DNA from: an uncultured Eubacteriales bacterium
GTDB taxonomy: Bacteria; Bacillota; Clostridia; Oscillospirales; Acutalibacteraceae
Direction of reading: 5' to 3'
DNA: 35,876 nt
Assembly: GCA_900316455.1 (NCBI GenBank)
Contig: ONCX01000008.1
Coordinates: 1-35,876 of the forward strand
Below the pieces are notes generated by a model that ran no database searches, had not been told where the DNA came from, and saw nothing but the letters and a program-made list of their open reading frames with translations. The position numbers were made by a program, and so were the translations under genes. Below are positions 1-8,067 of this stretch, one piece after another (positions within the stretch are counted from its first letter, which is position 1; each line of letters starts with the position of its first letter).

Positions 1-1
1 C

Positions 2-406
2 AATAAGTCATTCGACCCCGACACAAACAACATAATATTCTACGAAATGAACCTTGAGGACAGCAATCAGGCGCATGTCAATATAGTAAAGGGACACGTT
101 CTGATCTGCATGAATTATCCTGAGAATCTCCCGAAGCAGTGGAACAAATACGTATTCCATCTCTATCACCAGCGCAAGGACGGCTCAATCGAGGAAATTC
201 CCGTCAACTGCATGGCGAACGGAATATGGTGTACAGCCACGGACTTCAGCCCCTATGTACTCTGTTGGGACGAAGCAAAAATAGAGTCCGCCGGAACAGG
301 AGAATCAATGGTAATAATCAACGTAATGGCTATACTCTTCTTTGTATCGGCAATGTCAATGAATCTCGTTCTCTACAGACGCAGGAGATTAATGCGTAAT
401 TTGTAA
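2..406 (+). CDS. C-terminal part of a membrane-anchored surface protein (5' end outside window)
   Basis: The frame is open to the left edge from base 2, so only about the last 134 residues are visible. The visible part contains a segment ending in FSPYVLCW, which resembles the beta-rich repeat domains found near the C-terminus of secreted or cell-wall proteins of gut Clostridia (family resemblance by eye only). It ends with a hydrophobic stretch, about MVIINVMAILFFVSAMSMNL, followed by a basic tail (YRRRRLMRNL). That is the layout of a C-terminal membrane anchor or sortase-type sorting tail, but no LPXTG-like motif is convincing; the residues before the helix read AGTGES. The stop codon and the last few residues lie inside a 7-bp tandem repeat, so the true C-terminus may have been altered by repeat growth. 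Function unknown; surface location is inferred. Confidence 0.6.
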   Translation, partial: NKSFDPDTNNIIFYEMNLEDSNQAHVNIVKGHVLICMNYPENLPKQWNKYVFHLYHQRKDGSIEEIPVNCMANGIWCTATDFSPYVLCWDEAKIESAGTGESMVIINVMAILFFVSAMSMNLVLYRRRRLMRNL

Positions 407-430
407 TTCGTAATGCGTAATTCGTAATTA
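390..430. repeat. 7-bp tandem repeat (TAATKCG type)
   Basis: Six head-to-tail copies, the last cut short: TAATGCG, TAATTTG, TAATTCG, TAATGCG, TAATTCG, TAATTA. The array starts inside the 3' end of the preceding gene and supplies its stop codon (404-406). Similar TAATTCG/TAATGCG arrays are familiar as intergenic spacers in several bacterial genomes (recollection, not searched). Confidence 0.85.
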
Positions 431-462
431 TTGATTTCCGATTAAGATTTTCATATTACCAT

Positions 463-520
463 AAAAAAGCGCGTATTCCATAATAACCGCATTGCGGATT
501 ATTTCATGGAATACGCGCTT
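463..520 (-). terminator. Strong leftward rho-independent terminator, no gene upstream of it
   Basis: A perfect 15-bp stem (467-481 with 506-520) encloses a 24-nt loop that itself holds a CCGC/GCGG mini-stem. Read leftward, the stem is followed at once by a run of six T (plus-strand A run 463-468), the classic intrinsic terminator. Read rightward the T tract is poor. No coding gene on the minus strand to the right would need it, which raises the possibility of a non-coding transcript. Confidence 0.6.
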
Positions 521-600
521 GAATTATTTTCTTTTGCATTGTCAGGCGGCAGCGTCGTCGGCGGCGGCTTTCTGCAAAAGCATGCAGCATATATTTTTTT

Positions 601-719
601 TTATGCTTTTGCTTTTGTTTGCTTTTGTTTACTTTACTTTTATTTTGTTTGCTTTGCTTTTGTTTTGTTTGCTTTGCTTTTGTTTAATTTACTTTTGTTT
701 TGTTTTCTTTTGTTTGTTG
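601..719. repeat. Degenerate 20-bp tandem repeat of T/G-rich sequence
   Basis: Between 601 and 719 the plus strand is almost only T with G and few C or A. Aligned in 20-bp steps, copies at 621-640, 641-660 and 661-680 share the pattern TTTTGTTTRCTTTRCTTT, and 681-700 is a weaker fourth copy. On the minus strand the tract is A-rich with spaced C and G and almost no U. Confidence 0.7.
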
Positions 720-821
720 CATTTTCACGGTTTAAACAGTCGTTTTTACCGCGTAAACCTTTGTTTTTACAGCGGAAATGTCATTTGACAAAAGACCGTG
801 CTGCTGAAATCCTATTCAACC

Positions 822-863
822 GTTATTTCTGTCGCATTCAGAGTTATTTCTGTCGCATTCATT
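822..863. repeat. 21-bp direct duplication upstream of the rpsB promoter
   Basis: GTTATTTCTGTCGCATTCA occurs at 822-840 and again at 843-861, giving two adjacent 21-bp units. It ends 24 bp before the -35 box of the rpsB promoter. It could be a tandem protein-binding site or a chance duplication. Confidence 0.75.
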
Positions 864-886
864 TGAAAAAAATTTCAGAAAAACAC

Positions 887-915
887 TTGCATTAATTCAA
901 AATCTATGGTATAAT
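887..915 (+). promoter_or_regulatory. Sigma-A promoter of rpsB-tsf
   Basis: TTGCAT (887-892), 17-bp spacer, TATAAT (910-915), with TGG just before the -10 box (extended -10). Transcription would start near 922, giving a leader of about 170 nt before rpsB. Confidence 0.8.
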
Positions 916-921
916 ACTCCA

Positions 922-1788
<867 letters not shown>

Positions 1789-1821
1789 TATATTTGATAA
1801 ATATAACAGGAGGAAATTCAC

Positions 1822-2745
1822 ATGGCATTTACAGCTGCTGATGTTAAGAAATTAAGAGAAATGACCGGCTGCGGTATGATGGACTGCAAAAAGGCTCTCA
1901 CTGAGGCTGACGGCGATATGGATAAGGCTGTCGATATTCTCCGCGAAAAGGGTCTCGCCGCTTCCCAGAAGAAGGCTGGCAGAATCGCCGCGGAGGGTAC
2001 AGTTTACGCTCTTGTCGATGGCAACACAGGCGTTGTCATCGAGGTCAACGCGGAGACAGACTTCGTCGCCAAGAACGCTGAATTCATGGCGTTTGTCGAT
2101 ACCTGTGCAAAGACCGTCATCGCCGAGAATCCCGCCGACGTTGAAGCCCTGCTCGCTTGCAAGGCAGTCGGCAGCGATATGACAATCGACGAAATGCTCA
2201 AGGAAAAGATTCTCGTTATCGGCGAGAATATCAAGATCCGCCGTTTCGAGAAGTACGAGGGCGCTGTAGTAACCTACATTCACGGCGGCGGCAGAATCGG
2301 CGTTATGGTTAAGTTCGACACCACGGACGAGGTCGCTTCAAAGCCCGAATTTACTGAGTTCGGCAAGGATATCGCAATGCAGATAGCCGCTCTCAATCCT
2401 AAATTCCGCGCACCTGAGGATATGCCCGCCGAGGAGCTTGAGAAGGAAAAGGCGATTCTCATGGAGCAGATTCACAACGATCCCAAGAACGCCAAGAAGC
2501 CCGCGAAGATCATCGAGGAGAAGATTCTCCCCGGCCGCGTGAACAAGCTCTTTGAGGATATCTGCCTTGTCAAGCAGGCATTCGTCAAGGACGGCGATAT
2601 CAATGTTGAAACCTACGTCGCAAACACCGCGAAGGCTCTCGGCGGCGATATCAATATCGTTTCTTTCGTCCGCTTTGAAAAGGGCGAGGGTCTTGAGAAG
2701 AGAGAAGACAATTTTGCCGACGAAGTCGCAAGCATGATTAAATAA
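1822..2745 (+). CDS. tsf: Elongation factor Ts
   Basis: EF-Ts is the nucleotide exchange factor that regenerates EF-Tu-GTP during translation. The 307-residue product has the N-terminal UBA-like helix bundle (VKKLREMTGCGMMDCKKALT, residues about 8-27), the signature TDFVAKN near residue 80 that contacts EF-Tu, and the typical C-terminal core. A strong GGAGG site precedes the ATG. It lies 33 bp after rpsB, the standard rpsB-tsf operon, and is followed by an intrinsic terminator. The length is slightly above the 280-295 residues usual in bacteria, within family range. No oddities were seen. Confidence 0.97.
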   Translation: MAFTAADVKKLREMTGCGMMDCKKALTEADGDMDKAVDILREKGLAASQKKAGRIAAEGTVYALVDGNTGVVIEVNAETDFVAKNAEFMAFVDTCAKTVIAENPADVEALLACKAVGSDMTIDEMLKEKILVIGENIKIRRFEKYEGAVVTYIHGGGRIGVMVKFDTTDEVASKPEFTEFGKDIAMQIAALNPKFRAPEDMPAEELEKEKAILMEQIHNDPKNAKKPAKIIEEKILPGRVNKLFEDICLVKQAFVKDGDINVETYVANTAKALGGDINIVSFVRFEKGEGLEKREDNFADEVASMIK

Positions 2746-2781
2746 TTGATACTGCGCGATACGTTTAATTGACAAATTCAA

Positions 2782-2828
2782 AACTCCGTAATCTAAGCTT
2801 TCAAGCGGTCGGTTACGGAGTTTTTTTG
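2782..2828 (+). terminator. Rho-independent terminator of rpsB-tsf
   Basis: AACTCCGTAA (2782-2791) pairs with TTACGGAGTT (2813-2822), and the run of T continues to 2827. On the minus strand the same stem is followed by TTTTGAATTTG, so it may also weakly end the converging spoIIE transcript. Confidence 0.9.
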
Positions 2829-2870
2829 TTCGCCGGTAATGCGGCTGAATCAATTTGCGAGAGGTATTTA

Positions 2871-5177
2871 TTATATTATCGTACCCACTGTTACCGTTAT
2901 ATCGTCGTCGTCGCCGTCGGGTCTGCGGCTGACGGCGTTTTTCAGGAGCAGCTCGGCAAAATCGCCGGTTGACTGATTACCACGGGATTTCAGCATATTC
3001 TCGAACCACATGCTGTCGTCGGTCGGCACGCCGTCGGATATCATCACTATCATGTCGCCCTTTTCAGCGGTGAATGTGTATTCCGCCGTGTCGGTCTCGC
3101 AGAGAATGCCCAAAGGCAGCGACGGAAGGTCAATCCTTGTGACAAATCCGTTCCTGACGTGGTAACTCTGCGCGGCTCCCGCCTTGCTGATCACCGTGCG
3201 TCCGTCGTAGAGATTGACCCTCAGACAGTCGGCGGTGGACAGGGTTTCGTCCTCCGACTTTATCATAAGCGCGGAATTAACTATTTTTACCGCGCTGTCG
3301 AAGTCGAACCCGCCACCGAGCAGACGGCGAAAAAGCTCACAGGTCAGCGCCCCCTCCACAGCTGCGCGTCCTCCGCTCCCCATGCCGTCGCTGAGAAGGA
3401 TATATCCCGTTCCCCTGCCGTCCTCAAAGCATTCGCAGGAATCCCCGCAAAGTCTTTCCCCGTTGCAGCAGTGCTGCGCCGTTTTGCATTCGAGCGAAAA
3501 TTTCTTTTTCTGAGCAAGCGATATTTCGAGAATGTCGCCGGAATTTTCAGCTTTTTCCACCTCAAAATCAGCTTCCGAGCATTCTCCCGCACATTGCGCT
3601 ATTTCGTCAGCTTCGCCTTTGTCGTCACGGCATCTTACGGTCAGCGCGGCTGTTTTTCTGCCGTTCGCCCGCGTTCCGCATGAACATCTGAATATGTCGT
3701 AGCCGCATGCCGTGAGGTATTCGGCGGTTTTGCGGGAGGAATAATCGTCAGGCTCTTCGGATTCAAGCTCGCCGCCAAGCCTGTCCAGCATCATTCCGAT
3801 CCCCTCGAGCTGTCCGTTTATCACCGAACGGATATTTGAGATCCTGCCGAACGCGTTCCTTGAAGCCAGAAAATATCCGTACCCTCTGTTTATTTCTCCC
3901 GCAAGCTCGTCCTCATGAATGCACTTCTTACCCAGAGCTTCTGAAATTTCGCCGCCGCTCACCGATCTCCCTTTTTTCAGTTTTTCAGCCAAATGTCCCG
4001 TCCCGCCGCTTTCGCCGAAGCACCTGCCGCAAAGCGTGCATTTGCCGCAAACCTCGCTGAATGCGCGGCTGTAGATGGAGTCGTCGTCCGGCAGGGTGCG
4101 TTTCTCCAGCCCGTCGGAAACCCTGCGGAGTACAGAACATATTCCGTCTATAGCATCTGCGGCTTCGCTGAGTCTTTCGGCGCAACCGTAGCCGGACACG
4201 TCATGAAGCTGGTGTGAGCTTCCGAATCCCGCCGCGGCAAGCGCCCTTTCCGCGTATACGGACGGAATAAGACAGCTTATTATCCCGCCCGCCGCGGCTT
4301 CCGCAACAAGGATATAGTCGAGTCTGCCAGCCGTCAGGCAGCCCATGAAGCAGCAGGATATATACGCCGAAGCCGCGAAGATCCTGCCGAAAAACGCCGC
4401 GTATCCTGCCAGAAGCGCCGCAAACGGTATCACCGCGCCGTCGAGAATGCTGTATCCTGCAATCGAGCTTACGCAGCCAGCGGAAATTCCGGCGGCGGCT
4501 CCGCCCGTTTCCCTGCGCGACGTCGCGACGAGAAGCACAGCCGCGTGCAGAATAATCATTCCCGGTGAAACGCCGAACAGTCTCAGGCGGCAGAGGGGAA
4601 TTGCCGCCGCTCCGAGAGTGATTATCAGAGAAACCGAGGCTATCCTGCTGAGACTTTCGCCGCTCCCGAACCGTTCCGCCGCGCCGCACGCGCCTGAGAA
4701 GAACATTGCTGACAGACCGGACATTATCCCCTCTATGACGAAATACAGGGTTGAATAAGATATTACTGAACCTGTAGCGCCGTTTATGACGGTGTTTGTC
4801 ATGAGCACTCCCGCGAACGCGGCGAAAAAGGGATAGAATCTGGCGCGGTTTATACTCCTCAGCTCGCTGAGAGCCCAGCGTATACCGCTCACGGCAAGCA
4901 GCACGGACACATGCCTCAGCCCGTCCATCGAGGCGAATGTGCCGCCGTCGGTCAGGCAGCTTATAACGCCACCCACCGCCGCGGCGGCAGCATAGTTCTG
5001 CGGCACGGCAGCCATGAAGCCTGCTCCGAGCGGGAAATATCCTCCGGGGAGAGGTGCGCGGTTCATCAGGGCGCTGAGAATTGCGGCAGTCAGCCCGGGA
5101 ATATATTTCTTCAGCAATGGCAGAATGCTTTCGGTCGATTCGCCGCGAAGGTCTGCGGCAGTTTCCTGTACGTTCAT
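2871..5177 (-). CDS. spoIIE: Stage II sporulation protein E, membrane-bound serine phosphatase
   Basis: SpoIIE sits at the polar septum of sporulating cells, interacts with FtsZ, and dephosphorylates the anti-anti-sigma factor SpoIIAA so that sigma-F is released in the forespore. The 768-residue product has a hydrophobic N-terminal half with about ten membrane segments (residues about 25-320), a Cys-containing linker domain, and a C-terminal PP2C-type phosphatase domain. The metal-binding motifs are visible: SDGMGSGG (D at about residue 597), MISDGVP, and DDDDITVTV near the end. Length is close to the 827 residues of the Bacillus protein. The ATG follows AAGGAGGAA. It is a single-gene unit, convergent with tsf and divergent from mltG. 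Its presence argues for a spore former. The promoter has a possible Spo0A site. Confidence 0.95.
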   Translation of the reverse strand: MNVQETAADLRGESTESILPLLKKYIPGLTAAILSALMNRAPLPGGYFPLGAGFMAAVPQNYAAAAAVGGVISCLTDGGTFASMDGLRHVSVLLAVSGIRWALSELRSINRARFYPFFAAFAGVLMTNTVINGATGSVISYSTLYFVIEGIMSGLSAMFFSGACGAAERFGSGESLSRIASVSLIITLGAAAIPLCRLRLFGVSPGMIILHAAVLLVATSRRETGGAAAGISAGCVSSIAGYSILDGAVIPFAALLAGYAAFFGRIFAASAYISCCFMGCLTAGRLDYILVAEAAAGGIISCLIPSVYAERALAAAGFGSSHQLHDVSGYGCAERLSEAADAIDGICSVLRRVSDGLEKRTLPDDDSIYSRAFSEVCGKCTLCGRCFGESGGTGHLAEKLKKGRSVSGGEISEALGKKCIHEDELAGEINRGYGYFLASRNAFGRISNIRSVINGQLEGIGMMLDRLGGELESEEPDDYSSRKTAEYLTACGYDIFRCSCGTRANGRKTAALTVRCRDDKGEADEIAQCAGECSEADFEVEKAENSGDILEISLAQKKKFSLECKTAQHCCNGERLCGDSCECFEDGRGTGYILLSDGMGSGGRAAVEGALTCELFRRLLGGGFDFDSAVKIVNSALMIKSEDETLSTADCLRVNLYDGRTVISKAGAAQSYHVRNGFVTRIDLPSLPLGILCETDTAEYTFTAEKGDMIVMISDGVPTDDSMWFENMLKSRGNQSTGDFAELLLKNAVSRRPDGDDDDITVTVGTII

Positions 5178-5229
5178 TTTGCGGGGTTCCTCCTTCGCTC
5201 GCGCAGCATTATTCGGGAGCGCAGCTATT

Positions 5230-5264
5230 ATTATATTCCGGCTGTGAAATAAGCTTTGTCGTAA
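5230..5264 (-). promoter_or_regulatory. Candidate spoIIE promoter with a Spo0A-like box
   Basis: On the minus strand a TATAAT (plus 5230-5235) lies about 50 bp before the spoIIE start codon. No good -35 hexamer is present at 17 bp. Instead the sequence TTTGTCGTAA (5255-5264, plus strand) overlaps the expected -35 position; it differs by one base from the core of the Spo0A box TTTGTCGAA. Weak -35 plus 0A box is the known design of Spo0A-activated sigma-A promoters such as Bacillus spoIIE. Confidence 0.4.
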
Positions 5265-5290
5265 TATGGGGAAAGGTTATTTTTTTTTAT

Positions 5291-5319
5291 TTGACATATT
5301 CAATGATGTTTTGTATAAT
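5291..5319 (+). promoter_or_regulatory. Consensus sigma-A promoter of mltG
   Basis: TTGACA (5291-5296), 17-bp spacer, TATAAT (5314-5319): a perfect consensus in both boxes. It lies 36 bp upstream of the mltG start codon and should be strong and constitutive. Confidence 0.9.
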
Positions 5320-5355
5320 ATAACGCAGCAGATATATCAGGGGGAACGATAAAAA

Positions 5356-6366
5356 ATGAATGAAAGACAAAGACAACTGCCGCGGCAGAGACAGGCTTCT
5401 TCAGGACCGGCGCGGCGGCCCGTGCCACGGCAGGTACAGGCGGCGCGGAGAACTCAGCAGACCCGGAAAAACGTCTCCGGAAACGGGAAGAACGACAGCT
5501 CCGGTCTTAAATTCCTTGGCGTGATGCTTGTGGCGGCGCTGCTGCTCTGCGGACTTATATACACGTTCTTTATGGAAAAGGACAGGCTCGGTTCCGAAGA
5601 AAAACAGACCTCTGCGGAGCCTTTGACCGTAAACGTCACCTTTCCCGAGGGACGCACGGTGCGGCAGTACGGAGCGCTTCTTGAAGGCAACGGCGTATGC
5701 TCCGCCGAGGACTTCTACAGCGAAATGAGAACCACCGACTTCACCGCCGAATATTCCTTCCTGCCGTCAAATGAAATTCTTCAGCAGAGGGAATATCCGC
5801 TGGAGGGCTATCTTTATCCGGATACGTATTCGTTTTACATAGGCGAGAATCCCAAGTCGGTCATAAAGCGTTTTCTGAATAATTTCAGCGTGAGAGTGTC
5901 CGGAGAAGCGGTGAGCTATGCCGATTCCAACGGCGCGGGCTTCAAAAAAACCGAAATGAGCTTCGACAGGGCGGTAATACTCGCTTCGATAATCGAAAGG
6001 GAATCTCCCGACAACAGCGAGCGGGACAAGATCTCCGCCGTATTCTGGAACCGTCTGGAGCATCCCGACGTCGGAGGGACAGGCGGAAAGCTTCAATCCG
6101 ACGCGACGCATTATTATCCGTATGTCGTCGGCGACGAACGTCCGGAGGGCTTCAGCAGCGAATATGACACATACGTCATAGCGGGTCTTCCAAAGGGTCC
6201 GATATGCAATCCATCGGTAGACTCGATAAACGCCGCAGTCTATCCGGATAAGAGCTGCAAGGCGTACTTCTTCTTTAACGACAACAGCGGCAATCACTAT
6301 TACGCCGAAACCTACGCGCAGCACAAGAAGAATATTCAGTACTGCAAGGATCACGGACTGGCATAA
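5356..6366 (+). CDS. mltG: Endolytic murein transglycosylase MltG (YceG-like)
   Basis: MltG is a membrane-anchored lytic transglycosylase that cleaves nascent glycan strands inside the chain and so helps set glycan length during wall growth. The 336-residue product has a basic, Gln/Arg-rich cytoplasmic tail (residues 1-50), one membrane helix (about 52-73), then a LysM-like region and the YceG catalytic domain. The catalytic motif ILASIIERES is present, with the likely catalytic Glu at residue 214. LQSDATHYYPY and the C-terminal GLPKGPICNPSVDSI are also present, the latter matching the family signature GLPPGPICNPG. The ATG follows GGGGGA. It is transcribed alone from a consensus promoter. All key residues appear intact. 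Confidence 0.95.
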   Translation: MNERQRQLPRQRQASSGPARRPVPRQVQAARRTQQTRKNVSGNGKNDSSGLKFLGVMLVAALLLCGLIYTFFMEKDRLGSEEKQTSAEPLTVNVTFPEGRTVRQYGALLEGNGVCSAEDFYSEMRTTDFTAEYSFLPSNEILQQREYPLEGYLYPDTYSFYIGENPKSVIKRFLNNFSVRVSGEAVSYADSNGAGFKKTEMSFDRAVILASIIERESPDNSERDKISAVFWNRLEHPDVGGTGGKLQSDATHYYPYVVGDERPEGFSSEYDTYVIAGLPKGPICNPSVDSINAAVYPDKSCKAYFFFNDNSGNHYYAETYAQHKKNIQYCKDHGLA

Positions 6367-6453
6367 CGCTCCTGTATATTCACATTAATATTATTGGATT
6401 ATTATGACAGAATATTCGCTTGCAAATTTATAATTACACGGAGGAATCATCAT

Positions 6454-7083
6454 ATGAAGTGCGAATACTGCGGCAAGGATATCAATGACGACGCGCAGTT
6501 CTGCCCGAATTGCGGTCATATGATTGAAAGCGCGCCGGAGGAAGTCTCCGGACAGAAAAAAACGGATAAGGGCGCGTATGCCGCGGCGGTGTTTTCACTG
6601 CTTGTAGTGCTGGCATTCATGGCATACGGAAGCTCCACCATTATTTACAGGGATCTGAAAGCTGAAAAAACCGTTTCCCAGTCCGACAGCTCCAACAACC
6701 GCTTTAATTACGACAGCACATTCACCGACACCGCGCTTGTAGGCACATGGCTTTGCACCGACCGCGCCGCGGCTGACTACGGGGATTCAAATTTCGGCGT
6801 GGAGGTTAATATTATTCTCAGCATGACCGGCGACGGCAAATTTACGCTTGATTATTCCATGACCGACACAGGCGTTCCGGCAAAATCGCTCAGTACGTCG
6901 GGAAGCTATTCCACCGAGGACGGCATGATAACCTTCACGCCTGACGACAATCCGGGCAATTCCGAGTATCTCAAGCGTCACGGACAGCGTCCGTCCTTTG
7001 AGTATTCGACGGACGAGGGCAGCTTCACGCTCAAATATGAAAACGGCGCGGATATTTTATTCACGCTTGTAAACGAGCAGTAA
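6454..7083 (+). CDS. Zinc-ribbon, single-pass membrane protein with a C-terminal beta domain
   Basis: The 209-residue product starts with a zinc ribbon, MKCEYCGKDINDDAQFCPNC, two CxxC knuckles 12 residues apart. One hydrophobic helix follows (about residues 46-68), then an acidic and Ser-rich linker and a beta-rich domain beginning LVGTWLC. GTW starts and alternating strands are typical of the lipocalin-like domains that Clostridia attach to zinc-ribbon anchors. The orientation is probably zinc ribbon inside and beta domain outside. I chose the ATG at 6454 because GGAGG lies nine bases before it; an upstream in-frame ATG at 6394 has no ribosome site and would add 20 non-conserved residues. 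Function unknown. It sits alone and ends at a two-way terminator. Confidence 0.75.
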   Translation: MKCEYCGKDINDDAQFCPNCGHMIESAPEEVSGQKKTDKGAYAAAVFSLLVVLAFMAYGSSTIIYRDLKAEKTVSQSDSSNNRFNYDSTFTDTALVGTWLCTDRAAADYGDSNFGVEVNIILSMTGDGKFTLDYSMTDTGVPAKSLSTSGSYSTEDGMITFTPDDNPGNSEYLKRHGQRPSFEYSTDEGSFTLKYENGADILFTLVNEQ

Positions 7084-7092
7084 AAAAAATTC

Positions 7093-7130
7093 TCCCCCGA
7101 ACCGACGAGTCGATGTGCCGGTTCGGGGGA
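7093..7130. terminator. Bidirectional rho-independent terminator
   Basis: A 12-bp perfect stem (7093-7104 with 7119-7130) built on CCCCCGAACC. On the plus strand it ends the zinc-ribbon gene with a short T tail. On the minus strand it is followed by GAATTTTTTTT and ends the converging small gene. Confidence 0.9.
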
Positions 7131-7136
7131 TTTGTG

Positions 7137-7409
7137 TCATTCAGTGAGAGCCGAGAAGAACATTTCGTAGGCGTCGTCCCAGCCGTCGGGACCTTCCACT
7201 CCGCCTCCGTTGACGCTGCGGAGCATTGCCGCGTTGAATTCCTCGCCCATTGTGAAAAGCTCGCCGACGGTCACCGGATAGCCCAGCGAGGTCGCGCATT
7301 CGCAGAATGCCGCCGAGGGATCCGCCGCCTCCCGCGTGGCAAGCAGCGCGGCTTTTATGCTTTCGTCGTGAAGCGCCGCAATCAGAAGATTATTAAGGGT
7401 TTCGTTCAT
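7137..7409 (-). CDS. Small Nif11-like peptide with a Gly-Gly-Gly motif (possible RiPP-type precursor)
   Basis: The 90-residue acidic product has an amphipathic first half and the segment FCECATSLGYPVTVGELF, which resembles the Nif11 / nitrile-hydratase-like leader fold, where F-C and LGY-x-V-T-x-x-E-L are recurring features. It is followed by AAMLRSVNGGGVEGPDGWDD and an aromatic, acidic tail. In Nif11-type leaders a Gly-Gly pair often marks the cleavage point before a modified core peptide; here the core would be about 21 residues. No radical-SAM enzyme, lanthionine synthetase, peptidase or dedicated transporter is adjacent, so a precursor role is only a hypothesis; a free-standing Nif11-domain protein is equally possible. 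The second ATG (7409) is taken as the start because AAGGAA is eight bases before it; the first (7418) abuts the ribosome site. Confidence 0.5.
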   Translation of the reverse strand: MNETLNNLLIAALHDESIKAALLATREAADPSAAFCECATSLGYPVTVGELFTMGEEFNAAMLRSVNGGGVEGPDGWDDAYEMFFSALTE

Positions 7410-7510
7410 ATGTATCATTCCTTGTCAGCTGAATTTGCGCGGAATATTCCTTTGCAATGATTATTTTATCACACTCCGTCGGGAATTTCCATATTTTTTC
7501 ATGGCAAAAT

Positions 7511-7539
7511 TTGATTTTTATGTGAGTCTGAGGTATAAT
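7511..7539 (+). promoter_or_regulatory. Sigma-A promoter of rlmH
   Basis: TTGATT (7511-7516), 17-bp spacer, TATAAT (7534-7539), 45 bp upstream of the rlmH start codon. Confidence 0.75.
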
Positions 7540-7584
7540 TTTTATGAATAATTCTTATTATTTTATTATTAAGGAGCGGGCGCA

Positions 7585-8067
7585 ATGCTTAGTGTGAATA
7601 TAATATGTGTCGGCGGGCTTAAAGAACAGTACTGGCGCGACGCCTGCGCCGAATATTCAAAAAGGCTTGGCGGCTTCTGCAAATTTTCCATATTCGAGGT
7701 AAGCGAATGCCGTCTGCCAAAGTCCCCTTCCGACGCGGATATAGCAAGGGTCATTGAAGCCGAGGGCGCCGGTATACTTGAAAAAATTCATTCCGGCAGC
7801 TTTGTTGTCGCAATGTGCATCGAGGGCAGGGAGATGGATTCCGTTCAGCTCGCGGAGAAATTCGGGCAGATCGCATTGAGCGGAAGGAGCCGGATTGAAT
7901 TCGTCATAGGCGGCTCCTACGGTCTGAGCGGGGAGGTCAAGCGGCGCGCGGACCTGCGGCTTTCCATGTCGCCAATGACCTTTCCCCACCAGCTTGCGCG
8001 GGTCATGCTCTGCGAACAGATCTACCGCGCCTTTTCGATCAATGCCGATACAAAGTATCACAAGTAA
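7585..8067 (+). CDS. rlmH: 23S rRNA pseudouridine-1915 N3-methyltransferase RlmH
   Basis: RlmH is a SPOUT-class, SAM-dependent methyltransferase that modifies the pseudouridine at position 1915 of 23S rRNA in assembled ribosomes. The 160-residue product matches the family length and contains the trefoil-knot SAM site region (FVIGGSYGLS, about residues 110-119), the LSMSPMTFPHQLARVMLCEQ segment that lines the pocket, and the diagnostic C-terminal YHK. AAGGAG precedes the ATG. It has its own promoter, and its stop codon directly abuts the stop codon of the converging spoVAC with no base between. Confidence 0.96.
   Translation: MLSVNIICVGGLKEQYWRDACAEYSKRLGGFCKFSIFEVSECRLPKSPSDADIARVIEAEGAGILEKIHSGSFVVAMCIEGREMDSVQLAEKFGQIALSGRSRIEFVIGGSYGLSGEVKRRADLRLSMSPMTFPHQLARVMLCEQIYRAFSINADTKYHK

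Noticed and set aside
390-863. CRISPR array
   Set aside because: The repeats are short, tandem without unique spacers, and no cas genes are present.
492-895. Two overlapping hydrophobic reading frames (98 and 129 codons)
   Set aside because: They come from a T/G-only low-complexity tract, lack ribosome sites, begin inside a hairpin, and have Phe/Leu/Cys composition with no domain.
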